In this document: piece after piece, positions 1-8,538 of the stretch
Layout: every line of letters begins with the position of its first letter
How positions within the stretch are numbered: the stretch's first letter is position 1
Assembly: GCA_003388545.1 (NCBI GenBank)
Contig: QQVI01000299.1
Coordinates: 1-37,982, forward strand
Direction of reading: 5' to 3'
Length of the DNA: 37,982 nt
Origin: Actinomycetota bacterium
GTDB lineage: Bacteria > Actinomycetota > Acidimicrobiia > Spongiisociales > ZC4RG35
Notes under the pieces: generated by a model
Seen by the model: only the letters and a program-made list of their open reading frames with translations
Told to the model about the DNA's origin: nothing
Database searches by the model: none
Translations under genes and position numbers: made by a program

Positions 1-998
1 GGTTCACATCGGCGCCGATGTGCGATGCTTTCCTCATCCTCGCCCAGGCGCCGGGCGGCCTCTCCTGTTTCCTACTGCCGCGATGGACCCCTGACGGCGA
101 GCTCAACCCATTCCACATCCAGCGTCTCAAGGACAAGTTGGGCAATCGGTCGAACGCTTCGTCTGAAGTCGAATTCCAGGACACAGCCGCCTTCCTCATC
201 GGCGAGGAGGGCCGTGGCATTCCAACGATCATCGAGATGGTCAATGGCACGAGGCTCGACTGCGTCACAGGATCGGCAGCGCTCATGCGACAGGCCCTGG
301 CTCAGGCCGCCTGGCACGCGAACCATCGCCACGCGTTCGGGGGCCCACTCCTGGACAAACCGCTCATGCAGAATGTTCTCGCCGACCTAGAGATAGAGAC
401 ATCAACGGCTTCTCTGATGATGATTCGACTGGCAGCCGCCTTTGATCGATCGGAAAGCGACTCATTCGAAGCTGCCTTCAAACGTGCGGCACTTCCGATA
501 GCCAAGTATTGGGTCACCAAGCAAACGACTTCGGTGGTGCGGGAGGCCATGGAGTGCCTCGGTGGCAACGGGTACGTCGAAGAATCGATTCTTCCCAGGT
601 TGTTTCGCGAGTCGCCGCTCAATGCGATATGGGAAGGATCTGGAAACGTCATCGCGCTCGACTTTCTCCGGGCCGCCCGCCGCGAGCCCGAAGCGATAGA
701 CGCCTTCTTCGAGATCATCGTCCACGATGCAGGCGACAACAGGGCCGTCCACGAGGCGGTGCGTCAGGCCAAGGACTCTCTCACTGAAACGTCGAGCCCG
801 GAGGCGTCGGCGAGGAGAATCGTCGAATGGCTGGCCAAGGCCTGGGCCGGAGCACTGGCCAACCGCAGCGAGGACCAGGATCTTGTCGACGCATACTCGG
901 CCTCGAGACTCAGCGAGGATCACGGCATGCAGTACGGGACGCTCGATCCGCGACTTCCAATTGAGAGACTCGCGCGAAGGGCTGTGCCTCAGGCGTGA
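1..998 (+). CDS. aidB: AidB-like acyl-CoA dehydrogenase, 3' part
   Basis: The gene enters from the left edge in the third frame, so its start and N-terminal domain are outside the window; about 332 residues remain. It belongs to the acyl-CoA dehydrogenase superfamily and most resembles the AidB branch. The stretch LKDKLGNRSNASSEVEFQD and the later LPRLFRES followed by NAIWEGSGN are close to Escherichia coli AidB. The Glu in WEGSGN sits where the family's catalytic base lies, and EAMECLGGNGY is the usual flavin-side motif. AidB is a flavoprotein induced during the alkylation response, with weak isovaleryl-CoA dehydrogenase activity and DNA binding; whether this homologue protects DNA or only oxidises acyl-CoA cannot be told. 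It ends 8 bp before a convergent small gene. Confidence 0.85.
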   Translation, partial: FTSAPMCDAFLILAQAPGGLSCFLLPRWTPDGELNPFHIQRLKDKLGNRSNASSEVEFQDTAAFLIGEEGRGIPTIIEMVNGTRLDCVTGSAALMRQALAQAAWHANHRHAFGGPLLDKPLMQNVLADLEIETSTASLMMIRLAAAFDRSESDSFEAAFKRAALPIAKYWVTKQTTSVVREAMECLGGNGYVEESILPRLFRESPLNAIWEGSGNVIALDFLRAARREPEAIDAFFEIIVHDAGDNRAVHEAVRQAKDSLTETSSPEASARRIVEWLAKAWAGALANRSEDQDLVDAYSASRLSEDHGMQYGTLDPRLPIERLARRAVPQA

Positions 999-1006
999 AT
1001 CGAGCC

Positions 1007-1342
1007 TCAGATCCGGGTGCGTATTTGAAACGTCTCCTGCGGAGAGAAGACACCCAGGGGTGTGTAGGGGGTCCCGTCAAATTCGATCCGGCCCATTGTC
1101 GGCGCACCCGAATGCTCGACCCCGTTTGCATCGTCCAGCACATCCGCCTGCCTGGCGAACCGACGCCGGTCGATTGGGCCTGCGAGAGGCCGGATATATC
1201 GCACGCTCACGTGTGCGCACAACTCACACACGATTCGTTGAAGACCACAGGTGATGGTGGTCAGGGTCTGCTCGTGCCCGCACACATCGGGACGGGTCCG
1301 CTTTACAGCAACGTGAAGGCCTCCCAGGGCAATTTCCGCCAT
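1007..1342 (-). CDS. small Cys-rich protein, possible zinc-binding
   Basis: Hypothetical protein of 111 residues. Residues about 20-50 contain a Cys-x-His, a lone Cys, then CELC followed by HVSVRYI, which looks like a treble-clef or zinc-ribbon type metal site; I do not recognise a named family. The minus strand is preferred over the overlapping plus-strand frame because of this motif and because TATCTA (1350-1355) lies exactly 7 nt before the ATG, as at several other probable leaderless genes here. There is no ribosome binding site. It is convergent with the aidB-like gene. Function unknown; moderately sure it is a real gene. Confidence 0.5.
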   Translation of the reverse strand: MAEIALGGLHVAVKRTRPDVCGHEQTLTTITCGLQRIVCELCAHVSVRYIRPLAGPIDRRRFARQADVLDDANGVEHSGAPTMGRIEFDGTPYTPLGVFSPQETFQIRTRI

Positions 1343-1519
1343 GGATCAATAGATACCGATCAAACGGACTAGGCACTATGGGCCGACCGACCCAAAGGTG
1401 TGGAAAATACCGCGCGATCTTGTCCACAAGTGCTAGCGGTGGCGGCCGCCATCGACTATTCGGCAGGGGTTCGGAGAGACAAGTAGGGTGCCGGCAACAG
1501 AGTCCACAAGGAGGACGTA

Positions 1520-1798
1520 GTGGGAGACGTGCTGGGAACGATCATCGGTGCTCTGCTCGCCGGGTTGATCATCGGGCCTCTCGCCCGGTTGGTGCTCCCG
1601 GGCAAGCAGAACATCTCGCTAGGCATGACGATCGTCGTGGGTGCGATCGGCGCGCTAGTCGGGGGGTTCATCGCCCAGGCTCTGGGGGTGGGCGAGACCG
1701 ACGGAATCGACTGGATCAAGCACGCGATCCAGGTCGGCGTCGCCGCGATAGTCGTTGTCCTTTACGGATCGATGACTGGCCGAAGTTCCACTAGCTGA
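1520..1798 (+). CDS. GlsB/YeaQ/YmgE-family small membrane protein
   Basis: Protein of 92 residues with three hydrophobic segments rich in Gly and Ala (about residues 5-24, 33-54 and 70-86), the pattern of GlsB/YeaQ/YmgE (transglycosylase-associated) membrane proteins often induced by envelope or general stress. The GTG start is chosen because AAGGAGG (1508-1514) precedes it by 5 nt. A strong hairpin terminator follows 46 nt after the stop. A second member of the family is at 35245-35493. No SigB-type promoter with the spacing seen at that copy was found here. Confidence 0.8.
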   Translation: MGDVLGTIIGALLAGLIIGPLARLVLPGKQNISLGMTIVVGAIGALVGGFIAQALGVGETDGIDWIKHAIQVGVAAIVVVLYGSMTGRSSTS

Positions 1799-1844
1799 GG
1801 ATCGGGCGGAGGTGCCACAACGCCTCGCCAAAGTCACGAAACAC

Positions 1845-1870
1845 GAGCCGGCCCGCGGGCCGGCTCTTGT
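1845..1870. terminator. perfect GC-rich hairpin, probable bidirectional terminator
   Basis: GAGCCGGCCC and GGGCCGGCTC form a perfect 10-bp stem around a 2-nt centre (1845-1866), followed by TTGT. It lies between the convergent GlsB-like gene and the metallothionein gene, whose stop codon starts at 1872, so it probably serves both. Confidence 0.7.
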
Positions 1871-2037
1871 CATAGGGCCAAGTCCAACGGTGGATCCGTT
1901 ATCGCCGGGCTGAATTCACACTCCGCATGGGCGCAACTGCAGTACGGCCCGTCCCCCATATCTGTGGCGCAGGCCTCACTGCAGAACCCGTCACCAGAGG
2001 TCACCTGACAGCTGCAGCTTCCGTGTGCACATTCCAT
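1870..2037 (-). CDS. metallothionein
   Basis: Protein of 55 residues with nine Cys and two His in the first 42 residues: MECAHGSCSC, then GFCSEAC, then YCSCAHAEC. This is the pattern of bacterial (SmtA/BmtA-like) metallothioneins, in which CxCxC-type clusters plus FCSEAC chelate zinc, cadmium or copper in the cytoplasm. The start at 2037 rather than an upstream codon is set by AAAGGAG 5 nt before the ATG. An upstream GTTT-N16-GGGTA element (2065-2089) matches the SigB/SigF-type promoters found elsewhere in this window, so the gene is probably stress-induced. The acidic, Cys-free tail of 13 residues is unremarkable. Confidence 0.85.
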   Translation of the reverse strand: MECAHGSCSCQVTSGDGFCSEACATDMGDGPYCSCAHAECEFSPAITDPPLDLAL

Positions 2038-2064
2038 GAGGCTCCTTTCATTGATTGCACTGAG

Positions 2065-2089
2065 TACCCCTCCCATGAGGCCTCAAAAC
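2065..2089 (-). promoter_or_regulatory. SigB/SigF-like promoter of metallothionein gene
   Basis: Read on the minus strand: GTTT (2089-2086), 16 nt, GGGTA (2069-2065). This fits the SigB/SigF consensus GTTT-N14/16-GGGTA. The predicted start near 2058 gives a leader of about 20 nt containing AAAGGAG. Confidence 0.65.
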
Positions 2090-2164
2090 TGCGCTTCCTA
2101 GTCGTTTCCATGTCAACCCCAAGGCGGCTGTTCGATCATGCCGGGGAGAAGGAAAGGAAATGAG

Positions 2165-2311
2165 ATGTTCCCCCTCGCCGACAGAGTTGCCGAAGCCATA
2201 CGCGACGACAGAGAGCGCAAAGCCTCGGCCAGGAGGCGCGCCGCGGCCGTCCAGTGCTCACTCAGGGCCAGGTCGCTGCGCTCCTCTCACCCAAACAGGA
2301 CAAGACCCTGA
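2165..2311 (+). CDS. small basic protein, hypothetical
   Basis: Open frame of 48 codons encoding an Arg/Ala-rich, probably helical peptide (begins MFPLADRVAEAIRDD). It is supported only by a good purine-rich ribosome binding site (GGAGAAGGAAAGGAAA) just upstream of the ATG and by the amphipathic N-terminal half. No family recognised. The tail is Ser/Arg-rich, which could mean that the frame is real only in part. The 271 bp from here to the next gene hold no further supported feature. Confidence 0.35.
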   Translation: MFPLADRVAEAIRDDRERKASARRRAAAVQCSLRARSLRSSHPNRTRP

Positions 2312-2582
2312 AATGCCCGCCCCCGAGAGCCATGGGGGTGGGGAGGAGTCGACGAGAGCTCTGCTTCACAGACGTCCTCCAATCGACCGGATCCCCGCTC
2401 CTGACCGCACCCTGGAGATGTCCCTCGGCTTCTCCTCACAGGGCGAAGGAAAGGGCTGCAACCAAATGCCCGATCGCGACGTCGAAGACGGGCACAAGAA
2501 CGATCGATGGTGAGCGCGGGCGAAACCCGGGCGTGCGGTTCCGGCGCGGTCGCTCCCTGAACGAAAGAAGAGAAAGAGAATC

Positions 2583-3170
2583 ATGTCAGCTTCGACAAAC
2601 CGAAGAATCTCCAAGCGAGACGGCCTGATCGCGGCCGCCGTCGTGATCGCCGCAGTGGCGATTGTCGCCTGGCGCACGACGGCGACTGCAGAGCCTGGGC
2701 CCTCGCCGGAGCCAACAACCACAACCTCAATACCTGATACCACCACGACGCCCCCTCAGGCAGCCCCCGTGCCCGATGGCAAGTCATTCGCCTACGTGAA
2801 GGAGATCGACGGCGACCGGATAGTCATCGATCCGGCGGACCTGCTCACCGGCGAAGAGGCCCGGAAGGCAGCTGTCGAGGACGGCTTGATCGGAGAGGGC
2901 GAGGACTTGCCCAACGACGTTTACATCCGCAACACGGACAAAGAGTCGTTCGAGCTGGGCGTAGCGCCCGACGCCAAGATCGTGGTGTTGGTCTTCGACG
3001 ACAGCGGCAGCATCGTCGAAGAGCAGATCAAGCTCAACCAGCTCGAAGTCGCATTCACCGGTAGCTTCAACGGGCTCACGATCTACGGTCTCGTCGCGGG
3101 AGAGTTCCCGGTCACAGTCGAGATCGAAGGTGGCGTCGTGACGGGCTTCCAGCAGGTCTACCTACCGTGA
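2583..3170 (+). CDS. membrane-anchored or secreted protein, unknown function
   Basis: Protein of 195 residues. A charged N-terminus (RRISKRD) precedes a hydrophobic segment at about residues 14-30 (an anchor or uncleaved signal), followed by a Pro/Thr linker at residues 37-63 and a folded extracytoplasmic domain. The domain contains DLLTGEEARKAA and NDVYIRN, a pattern I have seen in uncharacterised actinobacterial secreted proteins, but I cannot name a function. GAAAGAAGAGAAAGAG precedes the ATG. The stop overlaps the next gene by 4 nt (GTGA), so the two are translationally coupled and likely work together at the membrane. Confidence 0.75.
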   Translation: MSASTNRRISKRDGLIAAAVVIAAVAIVAWRTTATAEPGPSPEPTTTTSIPDTTTTPPQAAPVPDGKSFAYVKEIDGDRIVIDPADLLTGEEARKAAVEDGLIGEGEDLPNDVYIRNTDKESFELGVAPDAKIVVLVFDDSGSIVEEQIKLNQLEVAFTGSFNGLTIYGLVAGEFPVTVEIEGGVVTGFQQVYLP

Positions 3171-3553
3171 GCGGCGGATATCGCGCAATCGATGCCCTGA
3201 AGACACTTGGCATCGCAGCTGGCGGGTATGCAATGGTGCTGCTGACTGGCTTCGTCGTCGGACGCCTGTTCGCAACCGGTGACTCCCTCGCGGACCTGGG
3301 CATCTATGCGCTCACCGCAGTCTTCCTGGCGCCCCTAGGCGCCGCTGCCGGGGCCTACGTGGGGCTGAGAAGGTACGGAAATGGAGGGAGCCGCTCTTCG
3401 CTGCTTGGCGTAGGCCTCGTGCTGTTGGCCGGCGTAGGTGCCCTCGTCGTGACCCGGTCCCCATTCGCCGTCACCGTGGCATTGGTCGGAGTCGCAGTCG
3501 TGACGGCCTATCAGGCCGGCCGGGGCCCAGACCCGCGGGGAACGGCCCATTGA
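3167..3553 (+). CDS. small integral membrane protein
   Basis: Protein of 128 residues with four hydrophobic segments (about residues 13-34, 44-66, 78-95 and 100-116) and a short hydrophilic C-terminus. The GTG start overlaps the stop of the preceding membrane-anchored protein gene by 4 nt, indicating coupling. No family recognised. A 13-bp perfect hairpin lies directly after the stop. Confidence 0.7.
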   Translation: MSGGYRAIDALKTLGIAAGGYAMVLLTGFVVGRLFATGDSLADLGIYALTAVFLAPLGAAAGAYVGLRRYGNGGSRSSLLGVGLVLLAGVGALVVTRSPFAVTVALVGVAVVTAYQAGRGPDPRGTAH

Positions 3554-3557
3554 GTGA

Positions 3558-3592
3558 GATGACCTGGCGCTATCAACTGGCGCCAGGTCATC
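3558..3592 (+). terminator. 13-bp perfect stem-loop after membrane gene pair
   Basis: GATGACCTGGCGC (3558-3570) and its exact complement GCGCCAGGTCATC (3580-3592) form a 13-bp stem with a 9-nt loop, 5 nt after the stop codon. There is no T-run, so it may be a T-poor actinobacterial terminator or a transcript-stabilising hairpin. Confidence 0.55.
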
Positions 3593-3610
3593 GGCATATT
3601 CTGGGCAACT

Positions 3611-3641
3611 CATATTGCCGCAATATGCATTGCTGTAGGAT
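3611..3641 (+). promoter_or_regulatory. 17-bp palindromic operator with -10 of HTH gene
   Basis: CATATTGC-C-GCAATATG (3611-3627) is a perfect inverted repeat, and a further ATTGC half-site follows at 3629-3633 (GCAAT-ATGC-ATTGC). TAGGAT (3636-3641), preceded by TG, is a good extended -10. The palindrome covers the -35 position, the layout expected for autorepression by the HTH protein immediately downstream. Confidence 0.6.
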
Positions 3642-3647
3642 TTCGAC

Positions 3648-3992
3648 ATGAGCGGTGTTAGTGATGACCCTGTCCTCGTTGCGCTGGAGAATCTCGTCGC
3701 GGCCTTGAAGGAGAATCTCACGGCGAGCACGGCCGCAATCGAGCGCGCTGAGCAGATCGCCGCTCTCCGCAAACAAGGGCTCGGCTTCGCCGAGATCGCC
3801 GACGAGACCGGGAAGCCCTTGGTGGTGGAGCTCATCACAGAGAATTTGCAGCGTCTCCGCACAGCCGGTGCCGCTCTTCGCACCGCACAAGCGCAGGCCT
3901 TACATGATGAAGGACTGACGATGGATCAGATCGGCGAGCTGTTCGGAGTCACGAGACAGCGGGTTTCGGCAATCCTGAAGCGGACAGTCTGA
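3648..3992 (+). CDS. small helix-turn-helix protein
   Basis: Protein of 114 residues. A helical first half (residues 8-45) with a possible first HTH (KQGLGFAEIADETG) is followed by a clear C-terminal HTH of sigma-region-4 type at residues 84-112 (EGLTMDQIGELFGVTRQRVSAIL). Such proteins bind DNA through the C-terminal helix. The start lies only 6 nt after the -10 TAGGAT, so the transcript is probably leaderless, although the AGGA inside it could act as a weak ribosome site. The perfect palindrome overlapping the promoter suggests it represses itself. It is convergent with the glucan phosphorylase gene. Confidence 0.75.
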   Translation: MSGVSDDPVLVALENLVAALKENLTASTAAIERAEQIAALRKQGLGFAEIADETGKPLVVELITENLQRLRTAGAALRTAQAQALHDEGLTMDQIGELFGVTRQRVSAILKRTV

Positions 3993-4021
3993 AGATCGTC
4001 TGTCGAGCACTGCAAACGCCG

Positions 4022-5953
4022 TCAGGTCAGGTAGACGGTCTCCTCGTAGTCCCTGAGCATCCGCGCCGCCGTGACTCGCGGACCTAGCGTCCTCCACGAG
4101 CTTCGGATCCTCGCAATGAACTCCTCCGGACGTTGGTGGTAGAGAAGAGCGATTTCCTCGAGAAGAGAAAGAGTCGCCCTGGCCTCGGCCTGATCGCGTG
4201 TCTCGGCGTCATCTGTCTCGGGGATTGCCCAACCGTTGTCGGACTCGAACATCTCGGCCCACCAGCCGTCCAATATCGAGCAGTTGAGCCCACCGTTGAG
4301 GGCCGCCTTCTGCCCGCTCGTGCCTGAGGCCTCCCTCGGCCTTATCGGTGTGTTGAGCCAAATGTCACATCCGGCGACAAGGGCACGGGCTATGTCCATG
4401 TCATAGCCCGGGATAAAAGTGAACCCACCACCGGCCCCTCGTCGCTCGGCGAAGTCGACAATCTTGGAGATCAGCTCTTTGCCGGGCTCGTCCATCGGGT
4501 GTGCCTTGCCCGCGTAGAGGAAGTGCACAGGGCGGTCCTGGTCGTCGAGCAGATCGGTCAGGGCGTCCTCTTGTTCGAATAGGAGCGCGGCCCTCTTGTA
4601 TGGTGCAAAACGGCGAGCAAACCCGATCACCAGCGAGTCGGGACGCAGTTTGTGCCCCGTCGCAGCGCCCACCAAGTCGGCAAGATGCGCCACATTCGCA
4701 TCTTTGATCGCTTTGATGCGCTCGCCGTCGAGTTGCGCGATCCGCTGCCAGGCATCGACGTCGCCGGAGTCCCACGACGTGCCGGCTACTTCGTCGAAAA
4801 CGGATTGCCCCTCTTCGGAGACCCAGGTTCGGGCGTGCACCCCGTTGGTGACATGGGTTATCGAGTCGCCCATGCCCACACCGGAGAACAGGTTCCTACT
4901 GACCTCACCGTGGAGCTGCGAGACCCCATTCGCCTGGCGGCATAGCCTGAGGGCCAGTGCTGCCATATTGAAGCTATCCGCATGCTCCGGGTCGGCCCCT
5001 AGCTCCCAGACCTGTGCGAGGTCCGTTCCCCAACGCTCAGCCCAAAGTGCGAGATAAGGGGTGATGAGGTCTGCGTGGAAGCGATCTATTCCGGCCGGAA
5101 CAGGAGTGTGGGTCGTGAAGACGAGACTTGACCGGACCGACTCGATGGCCTCTGCGAGGCTCCCCCCATTCATCACTCGGTCCATCAGATCCAATGTGAG
5201 GAATCCGGCATGACCCTCGTTCAGGTGGAAGACCGAGATCTCCATTCCCAATGCCTCGAGCGCCCGCGATCCGCCTACTCCGAGCACCATCTCCTGTTCG
5301 AGGCGATGCCGTCTGTCTCCACCGTAGAGCCGGTCGGTGATCGCCCTGTCCTCCGCCCCGTTCCCTTCGACATCGGTGTCCAAAAGCACAAGATGGACAC
5401 GGCCCACCTCCAGGACCCAGATCTTTGCCGAGACCTCACGCCCGGGCATGGGCACGGTCACGACCTGTCCGGTGTCGCGGGCGCCGATCAGGGCAGGGTC
5501 CTGGACTACGTAACGCTCGGCCTGGCCGCCGTCCTCGATGAATTGTCGAAAGAATCCTTCCCGGTAGAACAGCCCGACGCCCACCAAAGGCAGCTTTGCG
5601 TCGCTTGCTGCCTTCAGATGATCGCCGGCTAGGACTCCCAGCCCACCCGAGTATTGGGGAAGTCGTGCCGTGATCCCGAACTCGGGCGAGCAGTAGGCGA
5701 TGCGTGGTGCAGGGGCATCTCTGACGATTGCTTCGAGGTCGGCCAGCTCGGCGCTCAGCGCAGAGACGTGATCCCCGTTGGATGCGTATTCCTCGAGCTC
5801 CGACTGTGACATCTGGCTGGCCACTTCGAAGGGATGCCGTCCGGGAGCCGAGCCGGGAAGCGAGTCGAGCAGCGAGCGAGCCGAGAACTTCCAGGTCCAG
5901 CGATGGTTGGCGGCGAGTCTCAATAGCCCTTCGCGAAGCGAGTGGTGGTCCAT
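4022..5953 (-). CDS. glgP: alpha-glucan phosphorylase
   Basis: Protein of 643 residues in the short bacterial branch of glycogen/maltodextrin phosphorylases (GT35), which release glucose-1-phosphate from alpha-1,4-glucans with pyridoxal phosphate (PLP). The N-terminal segment has IAYCSPEFGI and YSGGLGVLAGDHLKAASD; the middle has FHLNEGHAGFL and VFTTHTPVPAG; the C-terminal half has IGFARRFAPYKRA and EASGTSGQKAALNGGLN, whose Lys is the expected PLP-binding residue. The ATG at 5953 is chosen over upstream codons: AAAGGGA precedes it and the domain begins with MDHHSLREGL. It stands alone and convergent with the HTH gene, with no other glycogen gene nearby, so its role is inferred to be storage-glucan mobilisation. 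Confidence 0.9.
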   Translation of the reverse strand: MDHHSLREGLLRLAANHRWTWKFSARSLLDSLPGSAPGRHPFEVASQMSQSELEEYASNGDHVSALSAELADLEAIVRDAPAPRIAYCSPEFGITARLPQYSGGLGVLAGDHLKAASDAKLPLVGVGLFYREGFFRQFIEDGGQAERYVVQDPALIGARDTGQVVTVPMPGREVSAKIWVLEVGRVHLVLLDTDVEGNGAEDRAITDRLYGGDRRHRLEQEMVLGVGGSRALEALGMEISVFHLNEGHAGFLTLDLMDRVMNGGSLAEAIESVRSSLVFTTHTPVPAGIDRFHADLITPYLALWAERWGTDLAQVWELGADPEHADSFNMAALALRLCRQANGVSQLHGEVSRNLFSGVGMGDSITHVTNGVHARTWVSEEGQSVFDEVAGTSWDSGDVDAWQRIAQLDGERIKAIKDANVAHLADLVGAATGHKLRPDSLVIGFARRFAPYKRAALLFEQEDALTDLLDDQDRPVHFLYAGKAHPMDEPGKELISKIVDFAERRGAGGGFTFIPGYDMDIARALVAGCDIWLNTPIRPREASGTSGQKAALNGGLNCSILDGWWAEMFESDNGWAIPETDDAETRDQAEARATLSLLEEIALLYHQRPEEFIARIRSSWRTLGPRVTAARMLRDYEETVYLT

Positions 5954-6303
5954 GGAGTCATCCCTTTCGACACAAAGCCACCGAACATCGAACCCCGTCC
6001 GGTGGCAGCTAAGGGCGCAATTGTAGGTCAAGCAGGTTTCTCGTCTATTTCGGTCGCGAAATCCGAGAATCCTGACCTCGCTTCGCTTGAGCGACAGTCC
6101 ATACTGCCGTCGGCATGACCCTCCCGGCACGTCTCGTACAAGCGGTGCGGCCGCAGGCCTCCCCAGGCGTGCTCGCCGGGACCGCCGCCGGTGTCATCTT
6201 TGCCATAGAGGTCGGGCGTGCCAGGTCTGGCCCTGGGTCACCCGGCCGGCTCGAGTCGGGCTGACTCTGGATCAACCCTGAGCCACCGTTAGCCTGAGTG
6301 GTG
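5954..6303. other. 350-bp intergenic region between divergent glgP and lipoprotein genes
   Basis: The region holds a possible glgP promoter on the minus strand: TAGACG (6047-6042), 16 nt, TACAAT (6025-6020). A 49-codon plus-strand frame at 6115-6264 with a short hydrophobic stretch has no ribosome binding site and is not called. No repeat or hairpin of note was seen. Confidence 0.35.
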
Positions 6304-7101
6304 ATGCGGTCCCCAGCCAAAGTCATCCGCCTCCCCTTCGTCGCCATCCTCGCTCTGTGCACAGCTGCCTGCGCCGGGAGTGCCTCAGTAGCACCGGTGC
6401 TCCCATTCGAAGAGATCCAGGCCTCCGAAGTGACGATCGACTTCGATGCGTCTGCGACCTCCGCCATCCTGCGGGTCGAGACAACCGTCCCGGTCGTTTG
6501 CGCAGTGGTGTATGGCACGGACGGAGATTTCGGGATGATCGCCACGGACGACGACATGCGAGGCGGCGCACACAGCCAGCATGGACCGCTGATGGGAGGG
6601 CTCGAGCCGGAAACGGAGTACTCATATCGGCTCCAAGGGTCGGACTCGGAGGGCAACATTTACGCATCCGAGACAATGACCTTCCGGACGCCTCCGGCGT
6701 CGGAGTCAACAGCTCCGGGAACAAATGTGGCGACGCAAGCCTCGGTTGCCGAGGTCAGCTCCGAGTTCTCATCCAGCTTCGCCGCTTCGAATGCGATAGA
6801 CGGCGACCCGACGACCGAGTGGTCTTCGAACGGAGATGGTGATGACGCCTATCTCACGCTGGACCTGGGAGGCGAGACATCGATCGTCGCCGTCGCCTTC
6901 CGTACCCGTTCGATGTCCGATGGATCCTCCATCACCGAGACGTTCACCGTCACCATCGGCGAAGAGACATTCGGGCCATTCCCCGCCGGGGACGATCCCG
7001 TCGAGTTGGTCGCCACTGCTGATCTGATCCGTTTTGATGTCGAGTCTTCGACCGGTGGAAATACCGGGGCGGTCGAGATAGAGGTTTACGCCTCCGACTG
7101 A
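6304..7101 (+). CDS. lipoprotein with fibronectin-like and discoidin-like domains
   Basis: Protein of about 265 residues. It has an Arg/Lys N-terminus, a hydrophobic segment and a probable lipobox ending TAAC near residue 22, so it should be lipid-anchored outside the cell membrane. Residues about 45-125 resemble a fibronectin III or purple-acid-phosphatase N-terminal beta domain (GLEPETEYSYRL is a typical strand and turn). Residues about 145-262 match an F5/8 type C (discoidin) fold with SNAIDGDPTTEWSSN and LDLGGETSIVAVAFR, domains that bind carbohydrate or other surfaces. No catalytic domain is seen. In-frame GTG codons at 6298 and 6301 are alternative starts; no ribosome site separates them. 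Confidence 0.75.
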   Translation: MRSPAKVIRLPFVAILALCTAACAGSASVAPVLPFEEIQASEVTIDFDASATSAILRVETTVPVVCAVVYGTDGDFGMIATDDDMRGGAHSQHGPLMGGLEPETEYSYRLQGSDSEGNIYASETMTFRTPPASESTAPGTNVATQASVAEVSSEFSSSFAASNAIDGDPTTEWSSNGDGDDAYLTLDLGGETSIVAVAFRTRSMSDGSSITETFTVTIGEETFGPFPAGDDPVELVATADLIRFDVESSTGGNTGAVEIEVYASD

Positions 7102-7195
7102 TCAGATCGAAGCGCAGTCTCCCGCATGTCGAGCGACGACAAGACCGACTGCGTCGTGGTCGCCGGCAGCGGGGAGAACCTGGCAGCCGAGATCC

Positions 7196-8491
7196 TCAGT
7201 CGTGGATCTCAGGGAGGCGGGCGGCGACGATCGCTCCAATGAGCCCAGCAAGGGCGAGGGCTACCAAGGTCCATTGCGGCCCTACACCGGTGAGCAATGC
7301 CCCGCCAAGCCCGACCAACAACAGAATGGCTCCGATCAGAGTGTTCGAAACGGCCACATACCTGGTCCTCTGGTCGCCGGTGCCCAGATCAACGACATAC
7401 GTCTTGCGCCCCATGCGGGCACCGGCATGGGCGACGGCAAGAACGAGGTATGTCACGGGGCCGAGCCACGAGGAGGAGTCGAGTCCGGCCAGGCGGAGGC
7501 CCAGATAGGCGAGAATCACCACCCCGCCGGAGCCGGCGGCAAGCGACATCACAAGCCGGGAAGACCGATCGGCGAACCGACCCCAGATCGGCGACGCCAC
7601 GAGGCCCGCGACACCCGTGGCCACAACAAAGGGGCCAACACCCGAGATGCCCGACTCGCTAACCGCAGCAGAGAGTGTGACAACGAACGGGGGGCTCAAG
7701 GCTGTGACGAGGAGCAACGTCCGAGCCATTACGAACCGACGGAAGGTCTGATCCTCCCGGAAGACTTTGAGTGAATCCCGCAGAGATGTCGCGGGATGGG
7801 TCTCATGCACGTCACTTCGGTTTTCGTCCACCGTGAGGAAGACGGCACCTGCGGCCACCCATAGCAGCGACGCCCCGGCCACGAGGAGGCCCAAAGCCGC
7901 AGGGTCTAGCTCCTTGGCAAAGGCAAGCAACAGGAGGCCGGCACCGACCGCAGCCAGACCGGCGACCGAAGCCGCGATCCCGGTCAGTTTGCCTCTCTCG
8001 CCGCGAGGGATCGTCTTTCCCAGAACGTCCTTGGCTGTGATCGAGCTCACGGCCCGGGAGAGAGCAAACCATGCCAGTGCCACCAGCACGGCGAGACCGG
8101 CGCCGAGCCCGTTGAGCGTCACCCCGGCAAGACCGATCGCAGCAACTGCGAGACCTTGCCCGAGAGCGCCGGCCGCCCAAATACGGCTACGAATACCGAA
8201 ACGCCTCACGAGCGGGACCAGAGCAGCCTGAGGCAGCAGCGATCCCGATTCCCGGATCGGCACCAGCATCGCAATCACAAAGCCGGGAGCGCCCAAGCCA
8301 GTGAGCATCCAGGTGAGCACGGTCTTTGGGTCGGCAATGCGGTCGCCGAGCTTCTGAAGCGTGAATCCGCCCACCAGACGTGCCGCGTTGCCCGGCACCT
8401 CTCTCAACATCGACTCAGGCAGATCACCCTGTCCATGGTCTTCGTCGTCGTCGACGAGGGCTGAGTAGAGCTTTTCGGTCAGGTCGGGCAC
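7196..8491 (-). CDS. MFS transporter
   Basis: Protein of 431 residues with about 12 hydrophobic segments from residue 60 on and a hydrophilic N-terminal tail of some 55 residues rich in Asp and Glu. The basic loop between helices (RFGIRSRIWA), the central loop after half the helices and PIWGRFADRSSRLVM, an A-motif-like sequence at the start of the second half, support the major facilitator superfamily. The substrate cannot be read from the sequence. GTG start; no good ribosome site. The 94 bp after its convergent neighbour hold nothing supported. Confidence 0.8.
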   Translation of the reverse strand: MPDLTEKLYSALVDDDEDHGQGDLPESMLREVPGNAARLVGGFTLQKLGDRIADPKTVLTWMLTGLGAPGFVIAMLVPIRESGSLLPQAALVPLVRRFGIRSRIWAAGALGQGLAVAAIGLAGVTLNGLGAGLAVLVALAWFALSRAVSSITAKDVLGKTIPRGERGKLTGIAASVAGLAAVGAGLLLLAFAKELDPAALGLLVAGASLLWVAAGAVFLTVDENRSDVHETHPATSLRDSLKVFREDQTFRRFVMARTLLLVTALSPPFVVTLSAAVSESGISGVGPFVVATGVAGLVASPIWGRFADRSSRLVMSLAAGSGGVVILAYLGLRLAGLDSSSWLGPVTYLVLAVAHAGARMGRKTYVVDLGTGDQRTRYVAVSNTLIGAILLLVGLGGALLTGVGPQWTLVALALAGLIGAIVAARLPEIHD

Positions 8492-8538
8492 CCGCCGAGG
8501 CTATCCCGCCATGCGGAAGCGAGTGTTTCGGAGGTGGG

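Noticed and set aside
1469-1490. SigB-like promoter for the first GlsB-like gene (GTTC, 13 nt, GGGTG)
   Set aside because: Both boxes deviate and the spacing is shorter than at the other sites.
7126-7242. 38-codon plus-strand frame after the discoidin-like lipoprotein gene
   Set aside because: No ribosome site; it runs antisense into the MFS gene and its second half is Gly/Arg-rich.
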